DNA of 64,000 nt, from positions 1-64,000 of the forward strand of contig WFVH01000037.1 of the NCBI GenBank assembly GCA_015491735.1. Direction: 5' to 3'. The stretch comes from Gammaproteobacteria bacterium (GTDB lineage Bacteria > Pseudomonadota > Gammaproteobacteria > Thiohalospirales > Thiohalospiraceae). The notes beneath the pieces were generated by a model that ran no database searches, was not told the origin of the DNA, and was given only the letters and a program-made list of their open reading frames with translations. Shown here one piece after another: positions 37,460 to 45,966 of the stretch (its first letter is position 1; each line of letters begins with the position of its first letter). The translations under genes and the position numbers were made by a program.

Positions 37460-39076
37460 GTGAAAGATAGTTTGAAGAGACAGACAATATGGCGAGAGTC
37501 CCCATGGATGTGGGCGGCTCTGGTGGCTCTGTTTGGGCTGCTGGTGCTTATTTTTTACGACGGTCTCTACGCAATGGTGCAGGCATGGAAGAGAGAAGAG
37601 TACAGCCATGGCTACATGATTCCGCTGGTCGTGGCCTTTCTCATCTGGCAGAAAAAAGATCAGCTGGAGAAGATCCGGTTCGACGACTCCTGGATTGGTG
37701 TCGCTTTTGTCCTCCTGGGAATTGGACTCTATTTTCTGGGAGAGCTAAGCACCCTCTATATCATTATCCAGTATGCCTTTCTGGTGACCCTGTTTGGGGT
37801 CGTGTTCTGCCTGGTTGGCCGTGAAGGTATGCGGAACATATGGATTCCGCTACTCTTTCTGGGCTTCATGATCCCCCTTCCATCATTTATTTTCAATAAC
37901 TTGTCGGCCCTCCTTCAGCTGATCTCTTCGGAATTGGGGGTGGCGGTAATCCGCCTTTTCGGTGTCAGCGTCTATCTGGAGGGGAATGTTATCGACTTGG
38001 GCAACTACCAGCTGCAGGTGGTAGAAGCCTGCAACGGGCTGCGCTACCTGTTCCCGTTGATGAGTCTGGCTTTTTTGTGCGCCTATTTTTTCAAGGGGGC
38101 TTTCTGGAAACGGGCAGTTATCTTCATTTCCAGTATTCCCATCACGGTACTGATGAACAGTTTTCGCATTGGTGTCACGGGTGTTCTCGTTGACTACAAA
38201 GGTATTGCGATGGCCGAGGGGTTTCTGCATGACTTCGAAGGCTGGTTCATCTTCATGAGTTGTCTGGCCATTCTTCTTGGTGAAATGTGGCTACTGTCCA
38301 AAATAGGCCGCGACGGCAAACGCCCATTGCGCGAGGTGTTCGGTCTGGATTTTCCTGAACCCTCTCCACAAGGCGCTTCCATACGCTATCGATCGTTGCC
38401 AAAACCGTTCATTTTCTCAGCGGTTTTATTGGCGGTGACCGCAGCATCCTCCTTTCTGCTGGTACAGAGAGAGGAAATCATCCCCTCGCGCACGGATTTT
38501 TCCGCTTTCCCGTTGCAAATAGGTGATTGGCAGGGAAAGGGTGAGCGCATGGAGCAAATCTATGTCGATGCGCTCAAGTTTGATGACTACATCATGGCGA
38601 ATTTTGCCAATGGAACCGGCGGGGTCGTCAATTTCTACGTTGCCTATTACGGCTCGCAGAGAAAGGGGGAGTCGGCCCATTCCCCCCGTTCATGCCTGCC
38701 GGGGGATGGGTGGCAGATGACCGGATTGACGGTGAAGCAGGTGGACGATGCGCATATCAATGGTGTTCCGTTGAAGGTAAACCGTGTCGAGATCCAGAAA
38801 GGGGAGTACAAGCAACTGGTCTACTATTGGTTCCAGCAGCGGGGCCGGATAATAACAAACGAGTATTTGGTAAAATGGTACCTGTTTTGGGATGCGCTGA
38901 CCAAAAACCGCACCGATGGGGCGTTGGTCAGATTGACTACACTGGTGCTGCCAAACGAGGATATGAGCGATGCGGAGAGGCGGCTTGATAACTTTACCAA
39001 AAGCGTTGCCGGCGTACTGGACGGTTATGTCCCGGGTGCTGATGCGGATCCTCCGCAGATTGTGGCTCACAATTGA
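37460..39076 (+). CDS. xrtD: Exosortase XrtD fused to an EpsI domain (VPLPA-CTERM-specific type)
   Basis: A 538-residue protein. Residues 1 to about 300 form a multi-pass exosortase with the transpeptidase triad Cys191 (VVEACNGLRYLFPL), Arg236 (LMNSFRIGVTG) and His257 (FLHDFEGWFIF). After a further membrane segment near residue 315 comes a periplasmic EpsI/DUF3485 domain (DFSAFPLQIGDWQGKGERM, HSPRSCLPGDGWQM). Exosortases cleave the C-terminal sorting tag of exported proteins and attach or release them at the cell surface. Assignment to XrtD rests on the EpsI fusion and the VPLPA-CTERM substrate nearby. GTG at 37460 is preferred because GAGGG lies 6 bases upstream; TTG at 37454 is less likely. 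prsT follows. Confidence 0.85.
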   Translation: MKDSLKRQTIWRESPWMWAALVALFGLLVLIFYDGLYAMVQAWKREEYSHGYMIPLVVAFLIWQKKDQLEKIRFDDSWIGVAFVLLGIGLYFLGELSTLYIIIQYAFLVTLFGVVFCLVGREGMRNIWIPLLFLGFMIPLPSFIFNNLSALLQLISSELGVAVIRLFGVSVYLEGNVIDLGNYQLQVVEACNGLRYLFPLMSLAFLCAYFFKGAFWKRAVIFISSIPITVLMNSFRIGVTGVLVDYKGIAMAEGFLHDFEGWFIFMSCLAILLGEMWLLSKIGRDGKRPLREVFGLDFPEPSPQGASIRYRSLPKPFIFSAVLLAVTAASSFLLVQREEIIPSRTDFSAFPLQIGDWQGKGERMEQIYVDALKFDDYIMANFANGTGGVVNFYVAYYGSQRKGESAHSPRSCLPGDGWQMTGLTVKQVDDAHINGVPLKVNRVEIQKGEYKQLVYYWFQQRGRIITNEYLVKWYLFWDALTKNRTDGALVRLTTLVLPNEDMSDAERRLDNFTKSVAGVLDGYVPGADADPPQIVAHN

Positions 39077-39189
39077 TATCCGCGCTTGGAAGCGCCTTGT
39101 ACGCGGGGCCGTTATCCGTTGTTTTGGCAAGGGCAGAGCCTGTCCGGCAGTCCGGGTGGATAGCCGGGCCTGAAAAAGTTTAAAGAAGG

Positions 39190-39311
39190 GCAACGACTCA
39201 ACTGGTCCCTGAAATCCGCCACTTCTGCGTTGAAAAAGGGTCAGTTACAACGATAAATTCGCGCTTTTCGCCTTGAACTGGCAGATTTCAGGAGGGGCGG
39301 TTGAGAGTTAC
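39190..39311 (+). repeat. MITE-like repeat, 122 bp, without the 31-bp arm
   Basis: Runs from GCAACGACTCAACTGG to GGTTGAGAGTTAC with the family's interior blocks CCTGAAATCCGCC, TTCTGCGTTGAAAAA, TTCGCCTTGAACTGG and CAGATTTCAGG. Its 122-bp length equals the 152-bp form minus one arm. Flanking octamers AAAGAAGG (39182-39189) and AAAGAAAA (39312-39319) agree at 6 of 8, with two transitions. It ends 31 bases before the prsT start codon. Confidence 0.75.
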
Positions 39312-39342
39312 AAAGAAAATTATTCGGAATTCTGGAGATAAT

Positions 39343-41727
39343 ATGTTTTCTCGAACAGCGGGCTACCTGTGTTTATCCTTGTTAATAGTACTGTTCCTGC
39401 CGGGTTGCAGTTCGAGCGAACAGGCTGCCAAATATCTGGAGAGGGGAAAGGCCTATTACGAGGAAGGTAACTATGACAAGGCCAGAATCGAACTGAAGAA
39501 TGTACTTCAAATCGATCCGAAGAGTGTTGATGGGCACTACTATCTTGCGCTGACTTACGAGAAAAAACAAGATCTTAAAAAGGCTTTTTCACATTTTCTG
39601 GCAGTGCTCGAACTGGATCCCGAAAGCATTCCCGGGCGGCTTCAGGTTGGAAGATACCATTTGCTTGCCCGGCAGGAAGAGAAGGCGATGGAGATGGTTG
39701 ATTCGCTGTTGGCCGAAGAGCCGGATAACCCGGAGGCCATTGCGCTGAAGGGGGCCGTTCTTGCCCGCCAGGGGGATGAAGCGGGGGCACTCAAAGCGGC
39801 GGAAAAAGCCTACCAATTGGCACCGGGGAACAAGGAGGTCATTCTGCTACTCTCTTCGCTCTATCAAAAAGAGCAGCCTGGTAAAGCTGCCGAGGTGTTG
39901 AAGAAAGGGATGGAGAAAAACCCGGATGCGGAGATTCTCCGCCTCAAGTTGATTGAGGTCTACTGGAACAGCAAGAATACTGCCGCCCTGGAAGGGGTAC
40001 TTCGGGAAAGTATCGCGGCTTTTCCTCAAAACTCCCTCTATGTCACACAACTGGCGCAGTTGTATGCTGGAATGGAGAAGCTGGACGAGGCTGAACAGGT
40101 TCTTCGGGATTCGGCTGCCGCCAATCCCGGCGACGAGGAGCGGGAGCTGGTATTGGCCAGCTTCCTTGAGGAAAAGCGTGGCGCAGAGGCTGCCGAGAGT
40201 GAACTTCTCGAGTTTATCGGCAACTACCCGGAGGCATTCAAGGCTCGTTTTGGACTGGCAACCTTGTACAAGAAAAACAATCAGCTAGAAAAGGCGGAGC
40301 AGGTTTATCGGGATATCGTTGCTGCAAAAGATACGGAACTGGAAGGACTGCAGGCCAAAAATGAGCTGGCAATCCTTTACTTCAATAAAGGGGAGTTTGA
40401 CCAGGCAAAAGGGCTGGTTTCAGAGATACTGGAGACCAGTGCCAAAGATCCCCAGGCCTTGCTGACGCGGGGACGGATTGCGTTGCAGCAAGGGGAGGTC
40501 AAACAGGCCATCAACGATTTCCGGACTATCTTGCAGGGAGAGCCCGAGTCTGACACTACCCTGATGCTCCTGGCCGATGCGCAACTGCGCAATAACGAAC
40601 CGGAGTTGGCGCGGGAAAACCTCCGTAAGGCAATCAAGGCCAACCCAAGGGCGCTCAACGCCCGTTATGCGTTGATGAATCTGCTGATCTCGCAGAAGAG
40701 ATATGACGAAGCATTGCAGCAGACAGAGGCGCTTTTGAAACGCTACCCCGAAGATCGCCGCGGACTGCTGACAGCGGCTGATATCCACGCAATCAAGAAA
40801 GAGTGGGATCAGGTTGAAGAGATCGCCGCCAGACTCAAACAGCTTCATCCCGGGGATTCAGCAGGATATGTCAGGCTGGGGCGGCTGTACGCTTCGCAAA
40901 AGCGCTATGATGAAGCCATCAAGGAGCTGAAAACCGCTTTGGCCAAATTCCCCGGGCAGCCTGCTGCTGTCATCGCATTGACGAAGGTCTACGTGGCGAA
41001 AGGGGAGATAGCCAAGGCCGTTTCTTTCTTGCAGCAGCAGATCGAAAGCACGCCAGACAACCGGGCCGGCTATTATAACCTGCTCGGCGAACTCCACCTG
41101 CTGCAGCAACAGCAGCAGGCCGCAGTTGGGGCCTTTCAGGAATCCATTTCATCTTCCGGCAAGGCGTGGAGTACCGCTGTCAGAAACCTGGCGAATCTTT
41201 TTTTGAGACAGGGAAAGCCTGAACAAGCGGTGAAGCTAGTCCGAACAGCCATAAAAAAAGAGCCGGGTAACAGTGTGCCGATGCTGTTTCTGGCAGGTAT
41301 CCATGAGCGTACCGCCGACTACGACAGCGCCATACAGGTATACAGGGATACCCTCGAAACTCACCCGGGCAGTGATGTGGCCGCCAACAATCTTGCATCA
41401 CTGTTGACCGACCATAAAGGAGATGCCGACAGTCTGCAGCAAGCATTTGAGCTGGCCCAGGGTTTCGAAGATGCTGCCAATCCGGCCTATATCGATACCC
41501 TTGGTTGGCTGTATTACAAGCTGGGCGACGGTGACAAGGCGGTAGAACTGCTGGAAAAAGCGGTGCGCAAGGCGCCCGGGGTTGCTGTTTTCAACTACCA
41601 TCTTGGCATGGCCTACTCGGCAATCGGAAAAAACGAGCTGGCCCGTCGACACCTGGAAACCGCCTTGGCAGCCGGAGAGGGTTTCTCGAACGCCGCTGAG
41701 GCCAGGAAAAAGCTCGATTCATTGTAA
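39343..41727 (+). CDS. prsT: PEP-CTERM-system TPR lipoprotein PrsT
   Basis: A 794-residue lipoprotein with signal peptide and lipobox (FLPGC, near residue 22) followed by about 20 tetratricopeptide repeats covering the whole mature chain. Examples are AAKYLERGKAYYEEGNYDKARIELKNVLQ at the start and YIDTLGWLYYKLGDGDKAVELLEKA near the end. Length, architecture and position beside an exosortase match PrsT, a TPR protein that accompanies exosortase/PEP-CTERM systems and exopolysaccharide loci. It probably scaffolds export or surface assembly in the periplasm; no enzyme activity is expected. ATG at 39343 is chosen over an upstream TTG because GGAG lies just before it and the signal peptide then starts correctly. 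Confidence 0.88.
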   Translation: MFSRTAGYLCLSLLIVLFLPGCSSSEQAAKYLERGKAYYEEGNYDKARIELKNVLQIDPKSVDGHYYLALTYEKKQDLKKAFSHFLAVLELDPESIPGRLQVGRYHLLARQEEKAMEMVDSLLAEEPDNPEAIALKGAVLARQGDEAGALKAAEKAYQLAPGNKEVILLLSSLYQKEQPGKAAEVLKKGMEKNPDAEILRLKLIEVYWNSKNTAALEGVLRESIAAFPQNSLYVTQLAQLYAGMEKLDEAEQVLRDSAAANPGDEERELVLASFLEEKRGAEAAESELLEFIGNYPEAFKARFGLATLYKKNNQLEKAEQVYRDIVAAKDTELEGLQAKNELAILYFNKGEFDQAKGLVSEILETSAKDPQALLTRGRIALQQGEVKQAINDFRTILQGEPESDTTLMLLADAQLRNNEPELARENLRKAIKANPRALNARYALMNLLISQKRYDEALQQTEALLKRYPEDRRGLLTAADIHAIKKEWDQVEEIAARLKQLHPGDSAGYVRLGRLYASQKRYDEAIKELKTALAKFPGQPAAVIALTKVYVAKGEIAKAVSFLQQQIESTPDNRAGYYNLLGELHLLQQQQQAAVGAFQESISSSGKAWSTAVRNLANLFLRQGKPEQAVKLVRTAIKKEPGNSVPMLFLAGIHERTADYDSAIQVYRDTLETHPGSDVAANNLASLLTDHKGDADSLQQAFELAQGFEDAANPAYIDTLGWLYYKLGDGDKAVELLEKAVRKAPGVAVFNYHLGMAYSAIGKNELARRHLETALAAGEGFSNAAEARKKLDSL

Positions 41728-41864
41728 GCTTGCCTTGCCTGCCAGACGAGGGTCCCGCCTACGCTGGTTTTTGAGGAGCCATTTACCTGTCACCGGGCTT
41801 GCTATTTCTGTCACTTGTGCCCGGTCGCTGTTTTTCCCTCTCCCCGTGTCGGCTTTTTTTACGA

Positions 41865-41890
41865 GTCAATTTGATTAGGATAAAATTGAC
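41865..41890. promoter_or_regulatory. Dyad operator, possible enhancer-binding-protein site
   Basis: GTCAATTT-N10-AAATTGAC is a perfect 8-bp dyad spanning 26 bp. Its centre is about 185 bp upstream of the sigma-54-type element at 42063, within the 100-200 bp range usual for enhancer-binding activators such as PrsR-type regulators. The link to a specific regulator is inference; no regulator gene lies in the window. Confidence 0.45.
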
Positions 41891-42062
41891 TGCACCTTTT
41901 AACTGGCTGTTTTTAAAATAAGTTTTTAAATCACAGCGTGAGCTGTTCGGTTCAGAAAGAGTAGCAACCTGCTCCAGGTGTGTTGATTTTTTTTACAAAT
42001 CGCTTCCTTGTTGAACAAAAGCAGGAGTCTAACATATTGATAGATGGGGGGATGTTTCGGGT

Positions 42063-42079
42063 CTGGCGCAAATAGTGCA
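42063..42079 (+). promoter_or_regulatory. Sigma-54 (-24/-12) promoter of the VPLPA-CTERM gene
   Basis: CTGGCGCAAATAGTGCA has the essential GG and GC dinucleotides separated by exactly 10 bp, and TGGCGC is one base from the TGGCAC consensus. Transcription would start near 42090, about 37 nt before the ATG at 42127. Confidence 0.6.
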
Positions 42080-42126
42080 TTATTTTTGTCTGGATAATAA
42101 TACAACTTAAGTTAAGGAGCAAAACA

Positions 42127-42756
42127 ATGAGCAGTAGACGCAAACTGGGTATGTTGCTGGGAGGCATGTTTTTCACTCTTTCAGCCAACGCGGCAGTTAC
42201 CGGGTACACCAGTGGAGTGGAGAACATTCCGGATTTGAGTGGTGGTTATGACGTTACCCATCCGGGTACCGAAAACGACAAGGTTGTCGTGTTTCAGGAG
42301 AAGTACTCTTTCCAGCTCGACAGTGATCTGGTTACCGATAGTGGCACCATCGGCGCGGGCACCTATATTGGCAGCTATCTGGTCAACTACAGCCCGGTAG
42401 GCACCGGCCCCCGCAGTTCGGGACTTCAGGAGATATCATTCAGTGACGAGATATTGGGTGTTATTTATACCACCAGCGGACTGAATGCGACAGACGGCCT
42501 GCTCGGGCATGACAATGTGTCCTATCCAACCGGCACCTACAACTGGCGAGGCTTGGAAGGGGGGGCTGACACCGTCACCTTCGTCGATGCGACGGTAGCC
42601 CAGATTTTGAATACCGTTAACAACGGTGTCGATCAGATGCGTGTTATCACCGCGGCGCCTGTACCGCTGCCTGCTGCGGTCTGGATGTTTGGCGCAGGCC
42701 TTCTCGGGCTGGTTGGCTTTGCCCGGCGATCGGCAAAAAAGGCTGCTGTTGTTTAG
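42127..42756 (+). CDS. VPLPA-CTERM sorting-domain surface protein
   Basis: A 209-residue exported protein. It has an N-terminal signal peptide (KLGMLLGGMFFTLSANAA) and a mature region rich in Gly, Ser, Thr and Asn without a recognised enzyme fold. The C-terminal tripartite sorting signal consists of APVPLPAAVWMF, a hydrophobic helix GAGLLGLVGFA and a basic cluster RRSAKKA. VPLPA at this position is the tag processed by XrtD-type exosortases, so this is the probable substrate of the enzyme at 37460-39076. Its function, perhaps in biofilm matrix or surface layer, is unknown. It has its own sigma-54-like promoter and ends at a strong terminator. Confidence 0.88.
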   Translation: MSSRRKLGMLLGGMFFTLSANAAVTGYTSGVENIPDLSGGYDVTHPGTENDKVVVFQEKYSFQLDSDLVTDSGTIGAGTYIGSYLVNYSPVGTGPRSSGLQEISFSDEILGVIYTTSGLNATDGLLGHDNVSYPTGTYNWRGLEGGADTVTFVDATVAQILNTVNNGVDQMRVITAAPVPLPAAVWMFGAGLLGLVGFARRSAKKAAVV

Positions 42757-42781
42757 GATTGTCTTTTGCGCCAGGGCGCAG

Positions 42782-42811
42782 AGCGCGAACCGGCCGGTTC
42801 GCGCTTTTTTT
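42782..42811 (+). terminator. Intrinsic terminator after the VPLPA-CTERM gene
   Basis: A perfect 24-bp palindrome (42782-42805, arms AGCGCGAACCGG and CCGGTTCGCGCT) is followed directly by a run of T to 42811. It closes the VPLPA-CTERM transcript and separates it from the convergent JAMM protease gene. Confidence 0.9.
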
Positions 42812-42846
42812 ATGCCTTGAACGGCTGCATGAATTGATTTTGCCGT

Positions 42847-43278
42847 TCAGGGTTCAATTTCCAGAGTCACCTCTTTCATTCCGTTGCCATCCTGCCGGTA
42901 AGCGCGTATCTCCAATACGCCTTTGGTATCAAGGGATATAATCAAATGGCAAACATCCGGGTAGCTGACCTGCTGTATATCGGTAGGGGACGGCCGGGCC
43001 GGGCTGTGAGGGTGGGAGTGATAGATGGCAATGAGCTGTTCATCCCGTTCCCGCATGTTGCGCATTGCATCTATCAGGCCTTTGGGATCCATCTGGAACA
43101 GTCTATCAGCAGCGGTTGCAACGTTGGTTATCGGGTAGGCTTTCGCTGGCTGGCCGTTCCGGCTGGAGACAAGACCGCAAATCTCCTCGTCGGGTGATTG
43201 CTGGGCCTGGGTCAGAAGTTGATTGACCAGGGAGCGGGGAAGGGTAATGGCTTGTTCAGATAAGGTTGTCCTGTTCAT
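42847..43278 (-). CDS. JAMM/MPN metalloprotease, Mov34 family
   Basis: A 143-residue JAB1/MPN protein with a complete zinc-protease signature. The glutamate is in EEICGLVSSRNGQ, and the metal-binding block is AIYHSHPHSPARPSPTD (HxH-x7-S-x2-D). Bacterial members such as Mec+ cleave amino acids or peptides from the C-terminus of ubiquitin-like sulfur carrier proteins (ThiS/MoaD/CysO type). Its start overlaps the stop of moeB as ATGA, which supports a joint role: MoeB activates a sulfur carrier and the JAMM protease processes it. No sulfur-carrier gene lies in the window. ATG at 43278 gives the correct N-terminus. Confidence 0.88.
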   Translation of the reverse strand: MNRTTLSEQAITLPRSLVNQLLTQAQQSPDEEICGLVSSRNGQPAKAYPITNVATAADRLFQMDPKGLIDAMRNMRERDEQLIAIYHSHPHSPARPSPTDIQQVSYPDVCHLIISLDTKGVLEIRAYRQDGNGMKEVTLEIEP

Positions 43279-44027
43279 GATGCGGGCTCCTTGCAGACGG
43301 GGCATTGTGGATCTTTACGCAATCTTACGGTACGGAACTCCATGTTCATCAGATCGACCAGCAGAAGGCGGCCATCCAGGGTCAATCCGATATTGAGCAC
43401 TGCCTTGATGGCTTCGGCAGCTTGCAGACTGCCGATGACCCCGACCAGCGGCGCCAGCACGCCGTTTTCGCTGCAACTCTCCTGCAACTCGCCACCATCA
43501 GGATACAGGCAGCGGTAGCAGGGACCGCCCGAACCACTGTTCGGGAACAGCGCCACCTGGCCTTCCATGCGGATAGCGGCGCCAGATACCAGCGGTTTAC
43601 CCGCAGCGACACACGCCTCGTTGAGGGCGTGGCGGGTGGCAAAGTTGTCAGAGGCATCGATAATGACGTCGGCGAGCCGGATCTGCTCGCGCAGTTCTGC
43701 CCCTTCAAGGCGCCTGCCGATTGCGGTGGTTCTGATATCCGGGTTGAGTTTGCCCAGTGTGTCGGCGGCCGACTCGGCTTTTGAGCGTCCAATGTCTCTG
43801 CTGCTGTGGGCAATCTGGCGCTGCAGATTTGAGAGTTCAACAGAGTCAAAGTCCGAAATCACCAGATGGCCGATACCCGCCGCGGCCAGATACATGGCAA
43901 CCGGAGAGCCAAGCCCGCCAAGCCCGATGAGCAGTATTCGGGAGTTCAGCAGCCTCAGCTGACCCCCGGCGTCTATCTGGGGCAGCAGGATGTGGCGGCT
44001 GTAGCGCAGGAGCTGCTCGTCGTTCAT
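43275..44027 (-). CDS. moeB: MoeB/ThiF-family adenylyltransferase (E1-like)
   Basis: A 250-residue E1-like enzyme that adenylates the C-terminal Gly-Gly of MoaD or ThiS, allowing thiocarboxylate formation for molybdopterin or thiamine synthesis. The nucleotide-binding motif is ILLIGLGGLGSPVAMYLAAAG, followed by DFDSVELSNLQRQ with the ATP-contacting Arg and DVIIDASDNFATRHALN. Two CxxC pairs (CYRC and CPVC) form the structural zinc site. The frame extends upstream to 44282, but ATG at 44027 gives the standard MNDEQLLRYSRHILLP start. Whether the partner is MoaD, ThiS or another carrier is open. Confidence 0.9.
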   Translation of the reverse strand: MNDEQLLRYSRHILLPQIDAGGQLRLLNSRILLIGLGGLGSPVAMYLAAAGIGHLVISDFDSVELSNLQRQIAHSSRDIGRSKAESAADTLGKLNPDIRTTAIGRRLEGAELREQIRLADVIIDASDNFATRHALNEACVAAGKPLVSGAAIRMEGQVALFPNSGSGGPCYRCLYPDGGELQESCSENGVLAPLVGVIGSLQAAEAIKAVLNIGLTLDGRLLLVDLMNMEFRTVRLRKDPQCPVCKEPAS

Positions 44028-44035
44028 GGCCAGGA

Positions 44036-44881
44036 TTATACCGCTTGTCCCACGCTGATACGATCCTGACCGGCCAGATCGGGATAGCACTGTATCCGGC
44101 TGTAACCGGATTGCCGCAAAAGGCGGTTGACCGCTGCTCTCTGCTCGAAACCATGTTCTATCAGCAGCCAGCCCCCGGAGTCGAGATGGCGGCGGCCACC
44201 GCGGATCAGTGTCCGGATGGCATCCAGCCCGTCCCCTCCGGCTACCAGCGCGGTTTGCGGTTCGAAGCGGAGATCGCCGCATCCCAAATGGGGATCGTCA
44301 GGGTGGATGTAGGGTGGATTGGATACGATGATGTCAAATCGCTCATCCATCAATGAATGATACCAGTCACCTCTCCTGAAAGTGATATTACCCAGGCCAT
44401 GTTTGTCGGCGTTGCGCCGGGCTGTGTCCAGCGCGGCCGGACAGTGATCAGTGGCCACGATACGGCAGCCGGGCCGCTCGGCAGCGATGCTGATTGCGAC
44501 CGCTCCGCTTCCGGTGCCCAGATCGGCAATACGCAGGCGAGCGCCGGGTGGAATACGCTGCAGGGCCTGTTCAACCAGGAGCTCGGTCTCCGGCCGGGGG
44601 ATAAGCGTTGCCGGGTTGACCTCCAGGGCCAGTGACCAGAATTCGCACTGACCGGCAAGATAGGCGACGGGCGTCCCTTGCCGGCGCTGTTCGATCAAAG
44701 ATTGAAAATGGGCGCACTCATCCGCATCCGGGTAGTGATCCGGCCAGGTGTAGAGCCAGGCACGGGATTTCCCTAGTGCATGGGCCAACAGCAGTTCGCT
44801 GTCCAGGCGGGCGGTATCATGAGCGGTTGAAAGCCGTGACCGCGCGTAGAGCAGCATCTCCGCGATAGTGGTTTTGCTCAC
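44036..44881 (-). CDS. prmC: Peptide chain release factor N5-glutamine methyltransferase
   Basis: A 281-residue SAM-dependent enzyme that methylates the glutamine of the GGQ motif in release factors RF1 and RF2. The N-terminal helical domain is followed by a Rossmann methyltransferase domain with [18 protein letters not shown] (SAM loop) and the catalytic NPPY in [17 protein letters not shown]. The start is GTG at 44881, overlapping the prfA stop as GTGA, which is the normal coupling of prfA and prmC. Full length. Confidence 0.95.
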   Translation of the reverse strand: MSKTTIAEMLLYARSRLSTAHDTARLDSELLLAHALGKSRAWLYTWPDHYPDADECAHFQSLIEQRRQGTPVAYLAGQCEFWSLALEVNPATLIPRPETELLVEQALQRIPPGARLRIADLGTGSGAVAISIAAERPGCRIVATDHCPAALDTARRNADKHGLGNITFRRGDWYHSLMDERFDIIVSNPPYIHPDDPHLGCGDLRFEPQTALVAGGDGLDAIRTLIRGGRRHLDSGGWLLIEHGFEQRAAVNRLLRQSGYSRIQCYPDLAGQDRISVGQAV

Positions 44882-45966
44882 TGCTCCCCGGCCAGCGCTG
44901 CCAGCTGATCGGCCTGGTGCTCGTTGACAAGCGGTTCGATAATCTGATCCAGTGCACCCTCCATGATCTCGTCCAGCTTGTAGAGCGTCAGATTGATACG
45001 GTGATCGGTAACCCGCCCCTGGGGAAAATTATAGGTGCGGATACGCTCCGAGCGGTCACCGCTGCCCACCTGAAGGCGGCGCGTTTCGGCCCGTTCGGTC
45101 TGCTGTTTTTCCTGCTCGGCAGCGAACAGTCTGGCCTGAAGCAGCGCCATCGCCCTGGCGCGGTTCTTGTGCTGTGAACGTTCATCCTGACACTCCACCA
45201 CAATACCGGTGGGGAGGTGGGTAAGGCGAATGGCGGAATCGGTTTTGTTGACATGTTGCCCCCCCGCGCCGGAGGCGCGATAGGTGTCCACTTTCAGATC
45301 GGCCGGGTTGATGGTGATGGCTTCGATCTCATCCGCTTCGGGCATGATGGCAACGGTACAGGCGGAGGTGTGGATACGCCCCTGGGACTCCGTTTCCGGT
45401 ACACGTTGTACCCGGTGGGCGCCGGATTCGAATTTGAGCCGTGAGTAAGCCCCGCGCCCGACGATGCGGGTGACAATCTCCTTGTAGCCGCCATGCTCAC
45501 CCAGACTGGCGCTGATGATCTCCACCTGCCATCCGCGCAGTTCGGCATAGCGTGAGTACATGCGAAACAGATCGCCTGCAAACAGGGCGGCCTCGTCCCC
45601 GCCGGTGCCGGCCCGGATCTCAAGATAGATGTTTTTTTCATCATTCGGGTCGGCCGGCAGCAGCAAGCGTTGCAGCTCCTTCTCCAGAATAATTTGCCGC
45701 TGCTGTGCCTGCGCGATCTCCTCTTCGGCCATGGCGCGCAGCTCTTTGTCCTCTTCCTTGAGCATGCTTCTGGCGCTGCTGATATCCTCTTGAAGCTGCA
45801 GGTACTCCCTCCAGGCGGTGATCAGGGGGCTGAGCTGCGCGTACTCCCGGGACAGGGCGCGAAAGCGGTTCTGATCCGCAATGACTCCGGGGTCCGTGAG
45901 CAGGGCGTTGATCTCTTCCAGCCGTTCGGCAAGGCCGTCTATTTTACTGCGAATGGAGGGTTTCAA
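44878..45966 (-). CDS. prfA: Peptide chain release factor 1
   Basis: A 362-residue factor that reads UAA and UAG stop codons and triggers peptide release. The catalytic GGQ is in [17 protein letters not shown] near residue 235, with [17 protein letters not shown] downstream. The N-terminal coiled domain and overall length match the family. Its start overlaps the hemA stop (ATGA) and its stop overlaps prmC, so hemA-prfA-prmC are read as one message, as in many gammaproteobacteria. Confidence 0.97.
   Translation of the reverse strand: MKPSIRSKIDGLAERLEEINALLTDPGVIADQNRFRALSREYAQLSPLITAWREYLQLQEDISSARSMLKEEDKELRAMAEEEIAQAQQRQIILEKELQRLLLPADPNDEKNIYLEIRAGTGGDEAALFAGDLFRMYSRYAELRGWQVEIISASLGEHGGYKEIVTRIVGRGAYSRLKFESGAHRVQRVPETESQGRIHTSACTVAIMPEADEIEAITINPADLKVDTYRASGAGGQHVNKTDSAIRLTHLPTGIVVECQDERSQHKNRARAMALLQARLFAAEQEKQQTERAETRRLQVGSGDRSERIRTYNFPQGRVTDHRINLTLYKLDEIMEGALDQIIEPLVNEHQADQLAALAGEQ

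Larger units (their letters stand above)
41728..42126. promoter_or_regulatory. Upstream regulatory region of the VPLPA-CTERM gene
   Basis: A 399-bp non-coding, AT-rich stretch. It holds a perfect 8-bp inverted repeat, GTCAATTT (41865-41872) and AAATTGAC (41883-41890) with a 10-bp spacer. About 170 bp downstream comes a sigma-54-type promoter element, and AAGGAG just before the start of the next gene. No coding sequence was recognised. Confidence 0.6.
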
